NCBI GenBank assembly: GCA_964587525.1
Contig: CAZPLZ010000143.1
Span: 1 to 8,491, forward strand
Source: CAZPLZ01 sp964587525
GTDB lineage: Bacteria > Oederibacteriota > CAKKQC01
Length of the DNA: 8,491 nucleotides
Direction of reading: 5' to 3'
In this document: positions 6,437 to 8,491 of the stretch, piece after piece
How positions within the stretch are numbered: the stretch's first letter is position 1
Layout of the letters: the number at the start of each line of letters is the position of its first letter
Notes under the pieces: model-generated
Databases searched by the model: none
What the model was told of the DNA's origin: nothing
What the model saw: the letters and a program-made list of their open reading frames with translations, nothing else
Translations under genes and position numbers: made by a program

Positions 6437-6496
6437 ATGTCCGGCACGGTCCTGATTGTCAAAGATTACCCTGGTGGGGTCAACTTGAGGAGCTGA
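6437..6496 (+). CDS. Possible 19-residue micro-ORF with a strong ribosome-binding site
   Basis: ATG 6437 is preceded, with a 5-base spacer, by GAGGAGG (6425-6431), the best Shine-Dalgarno sequence in the window. The frame reads MSGTVLIVKDYPGGVNLRS and ends at a TGA. Its second half overlaps the 3' end of the glycosyltransferase gene in antisense. The opening resembles the first strand of response-regulator receiver domains (MSGTVLIVDD...), so it may be the stump of a deleted gene. It could equally be a chance frame. No other signs of expression are seen. Confidence 0.25.
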   Translation: MSGTVLIVKDYPGGVNLRS

Positions 6497-7671
6497 GACA
6501 ATCCCTCCATGACCTCGTCCACGGTGATCGCCTCCATTCGGGGGACCGGATGATTGCAATGTGGCGCCCCGCAACGCGGACAGGGCAGCCCTTTCACCAC
6601 CACCACAGCCGGTGGGTAATACGGTGCGAATAGCACAGGATCGGTAGGACCGTAGAGTCCGACAACCGGCGTGCGCAGGACAGATGCCAGGTGGAGCGGT
6701 GCGGAATCGCACCCCACAAAGCACGCGGCCCGGGCCAGGACCCCCGCCAGGTGCGCAAGCGAGGCGGGCTCCAGCAAAAACCGGGGAGCCGTCTGTACCG
6801 CCTGGAGCAGCTCATCCCGCAAGGCGCGCTCAAGCGGGCCCAGGACAAACACCGGGATCAGCCCCAGCTCGGCGTGCGCCCGGTCCGCCACTTCCCCGAA
6901 CCGGCGAAGGGGCCACCGCTTGCGCGCCCCAAACTCGCTGGTTCCAGGATGGATCAAAACGAACCGCTTGCCCGCAACCCCAAGGTGTTCCAGCTCGCGG
7001 TCCACATCCGCCTGCGCCGCGGGCGGCACCTGGTACCGTGCAGCATGCTCGGCCGTGTCAATGCCAGCCGCCTGAAGGAGCGCGAGTGACTTGAGCACCC
7101 GGTGCATCCGCCCCGTGGGCAGCTCAACATGCGCCGTCGTGGTGAGGTGATTTAACTCCCGGCAGAACCCTGCGGCGAATCCGATCCGGCACCTGATCCC
7201 GCTCGCCAGATTGACCAGCGCACTCTTGACGGTGCCTTGCGGATCCACGAGCAGGTCGTACCCGCCGCACGTAAGTGCCTGCCTGAATGATAAAATTGCC
7301 CTCAACGTGGAAAGGACCTTAACTGGTGAGAGCAGGCCACGTGCCCAGTGTTGGCGCTCGAACACGTGGACCTGGTCCACCTCGGAGCACCCTTCCACCA
7401 CGCTTCTCGCCTTCTCCTGCACGACCCAGCCAAGCCGCGCCGCGGGGAAAGCCCGGCGCAGCGCCACCGCCACCGGAAGGAAATGCAGCACATCGCCGGT
7501 GGCGGTCAAGCCAACCACGAGGATGCCGCGAGGAGCTCGGGGAACGCTTGAGGTCGCCTCAGGATCTGTGAACCGGGCCGGGCCGGGCCGGTACGTTTGG
7601 TACACCCGGGCGTTGAACACCCCAAGCGGTGGATCGGGCACTGAAAGCGGGAGATCGGACATGAAGATCAT
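6466..7671 (-). CDS. Glycosyltransferase family 9 (ADP-heptose:LPS heptosyltransferase-like)
   Basis: This GT-B fold enzyme is expected at the inner membrane face, adding heptose or a similar sugar to the lipopolysaccharide core. From ATG 7671 it has about 401 residues. Visible family marks, in order, are the N-terminal nucleotide-fold strand GILVVGLTATGDVLHFLPV, DLLVDPQGTVKSAL, IHPGTSEFGARKRWP, and the sugar-nucleotide site FVGCDSAPLHLASVLRTPVVGLYGPTDP. A late CPRCGAPHC cysteine cluster follows, as seen in many family members. The open frame extends back to 7773, but that would overlap the divergent kinase gene by 87 bases and adds no conserved residues. ATG 7671 has AAGGGGGG 9 bases upstream; ATG 7662 (MSDLPL) is the alternative. 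Even so, about 45 residues precede the first strand, longer than usual. Pairing with a Kdo-kinase-like gene supports a core-LPS role; the exact sugar is unknown. Confidence 0.88.
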   Translation of the reverse strand: MIFMSDLPLSVPDPPLGVFNARVYQTYRPGPARFTDPEATSSVPRAPRGILVVGLTATGDVLHFLPVAVALRRAFPAARLGWVVQEKARSVVEGCSEVDQVHVFERQHWARGLLSPVKVLSTLRAILSFRQALTCGGYDLLVDPQGTVKSALVNLASGIRCRIGFAAGFCRELNHLTTTAHVELPTGRMHRVLKSLALLQAAGIDTAEHAARYQVPPAAQADVDRELEHLGVAGKRFVLIHPGTSEFGARKRWPLRRFGEVADRAHAELGLIPVFVLGPLERALRDELLQAVQTAPRFLLEPASLAHLAGVLARAACFVGCDSAPLHLASVLRTPVVGLYGPTDPVLFAPYYPPAVVVVKGLPCPRCGAPHCNHPVPRMEAITVDEVMEGLSQLLKLTPPG

Positions 7672-7674
7672 TGT

Positions 7675-7686
7675 GGGGGGCCCCCC
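7675..7686. promoter_or_regulatory. G6C6 palindrome between divergent start codons
   Basis: A perfect 12-bp palindrome of six G then six C fills most of the 15 bases between the likely glycosyltransferase ATG (7671, minus) and kinase TTG (7687, plus). Each half supplies the only Shine-Dalgarno-like G-run for one gene: the plus-strand G-run sits 6 bases before TTG, and the minus-strand AAGGGGGG sits 9 bases before ATG. No room is left for promoters here, so they would have to lie inside the opposite genes. Regulatory meaning is inference. Confidence 0.4.
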
Positions 7687-8491
7687 TTGAACAATCAAGC
7701 GGTCCCGCCAGGGTATACGGCGATTCAGGAAGGCAGCCGCACTCGCGTGGTCAAAGCCGAGCTGGAACAGCAACTGCGAGAGCTCATGACCAAGCCCTTC
7801 GAAGAACTTGTGAACCAGGCCGGCGCCCAGCGCGTCTCAACCGGGCGGGCCGGCCCGACCCACCTCCCGGCGCCAGGCACTTCTGAGCACGTCCTGGTCC
7901 GTCCGTACGCCCACGGCGGGCTCCTGGGCCAGATGCGGGGCCGGGAATTTTCCGATCCTGCCCGCGCGTACAGGGAACTCGCCGTGTGCCATAAGGCGCA
8001 GGAGCTCAATCTGCCCGTTTCCTCACCCATCGGTCTTACGACACAACGGTTAAGCAACGGCAAGTGGCACATGGAGGCCTGGAGCTGGTGGATCACGAAC
8101 GCCATCGCCCTGTCGCTCCGCCTGCCTCAACTGGCTGGAGACACTGATGCCAAGCGCGAGCTCATGGCTGCCGTCGCCGGGACCTTGAAGCACGGTCACG
8201 ACGCCGGTTTGCTGCACGGGGACCTGAACTCCCGGAACATCATCGTGGAGCAGGGGGCAAAGGGTGAGGGGGGACAGCTCTACTGGAAGATTAGCGTTGT
8301 CGATCTTGACAAAGCCGAGCTGGTGCCCAGCCTGACCACAGAACAACGTCAAAGCCAGCTCAAGCGCCTGTTCCGGTCATTGGTCAAAGAACGCGTCATA
8401 CCAAAGCATCTCACGCACGCTGAATTTGGGGCATTCATCCACGCGTACTTCGGTGACGCGCTCACGGAAGTGCAACGCAACAACTTCCTGA
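7687..8491 (+). CDS. Lipopolysaccharide kinase (Kdo/heptose kinase, KdkA/WaaP family), 3' end outside window
   Basis: The frame is open to the right edge (268 residues seen), with no stop. It carries the protein-kinase-like marks of LPS core kinases: VLVRPYAHGGLLGQ (69-82), RAYREL (93-98, E97 likely pairing with the nucleotide-binding basic residue), LNLPVSSPIG, the catalytic loop LHGDLNSRNII (176-186, D179 and N184) and a DFG-like metal site VVDLDKAEL (204-212, D206). The family phosphorylates Kdo or core heptose of lipid A-linked core on the cytoplasmic side, using ATP. Known members are about 235-270 residues, so little is probably missing. TTG 7687 is chosen because NNQAVPPGYTAIQEG matches the usual start region and the in-frame stop upstream is at 7642; GTG 7747 is the alternative. 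It is divergent from the family 9 glycosyltransferase. Confidence 0.85.
   Translation, partial: MNNQAVPPGYTAIQEGSRTRVVKAELEQQLRELMTKPFEELVNQAGAQRVSTGRAGPTHLPAPGTSEHVLVRPYAHGGLLGQMRGREFSDPARAYRELAVCHKAQELNLPVSSPIGLTTQRLSNGKWHMEAWSWWITNAIALSLRLPQLAGDTDAKRELMAAVAGTLKHGHDAGLLHGDLNSRNIIVEQGAKGEGGQLYWKISVVDLDKAELVPSLTTEQRQSQLKRLFRSLVKERVIPKHLTHAEFGAFIHAYFGDALTEVQRNNFL

Noticed and set aside
6473..6495. GGTGGGGTCAACTTGAGGAGC as a third degenerate element end
   Set aside because: It shares only the G-run and CTTGA with the palindromic arms and encodes the glycosyltransferase C-terminus (KLTPPG); the likeness is too weak.
7672..7773. N-terminal extension of the glycosyltransferase to 7773
   Set aside because: It would overlap the divergent kinase by 87 bases, and the added residues have no family features; the ATG at 7671 has a ribosome-binding-like G-run.
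1..8491. CRISPR array, tRNA, rRNA or riboswitch
   Set aside because: No regularly spaced direct repeats, cloverleaf or known RNA motif was recognised by eye; the repeats present are inverted or solo element ends.

Overview
The window looks like a fragment of a GC-rich chromosome from an uncultured Gram-negative (outer-membrane) bacterium. The right end carries lipopolysaccharide-type genes: a family 9 (heptosyltransferase-like) glycosyltransferase, and a Kdo/heptose kinase divergent from it. The left end carries a type IV pilus / type II secretion assembly ATPase. This mixture, together with short palindromic elements tied to a Y1 transposase with a DnaA-like tail, recalls candidate phyla such as Omnitrophota. 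That assignment is inference from gene flavour only and I hold it with low confidence.

Layout, left to right. Bases 1-62 are probably the 3' end of an upstream gene. Bases 99-1886 (+) encode a PilB/GspE ATPase. Bases 1894-2628 are a 735-bp element bounded by 28-bp perfect inverted repeats. It holds the wreck of a Y1 (HUH) transposase whose catalytic middle is deleted and whose DnaA-like C-terminal part is still open. Four minus-strand genes follow, listed here in genome order and transcribed right to left: an oligogalacturonate-lyase-type beta-propeller protein (2629-3741), a two-domain GNAT acetyltransferase (3749-4822), argininosuccinate lyase ArgH (4827-6308) and the family 9 glycosyltransferase (6466 to about 7671). 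ArgH, the acetyltransferase and the propeller protein are spaced by 4 and 7 bases and probably form one transcript. The glycosyltransferase is separated from argH by 157 bases that contain a long hairpin. From about 7687 (+) a Kdo-kinase-like gene runs off the right edge.

The most interesting signal is the set of repeats. One end of the 735-bp element recurs alone as a 23-bp exact copy at the argH/acetyltransferase junction. There it supplies both the argH stop codon and the apparent TTG start of the acetyltransferase. A second inverted-repeat element, at 6324-6400, has a different sequence but the same architecture (a G-run, then CTTGA, then TTGA). Together they look like autonomous-derived, solo-end and MITE-like forms of a Y1-transposase-driven palindromic element system that settles against gene boundaries. 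At the right, the divergent glycosyltransferase and kinase starts are only about 15 bases apart and are separated by a perfect G6C6 palindrome.
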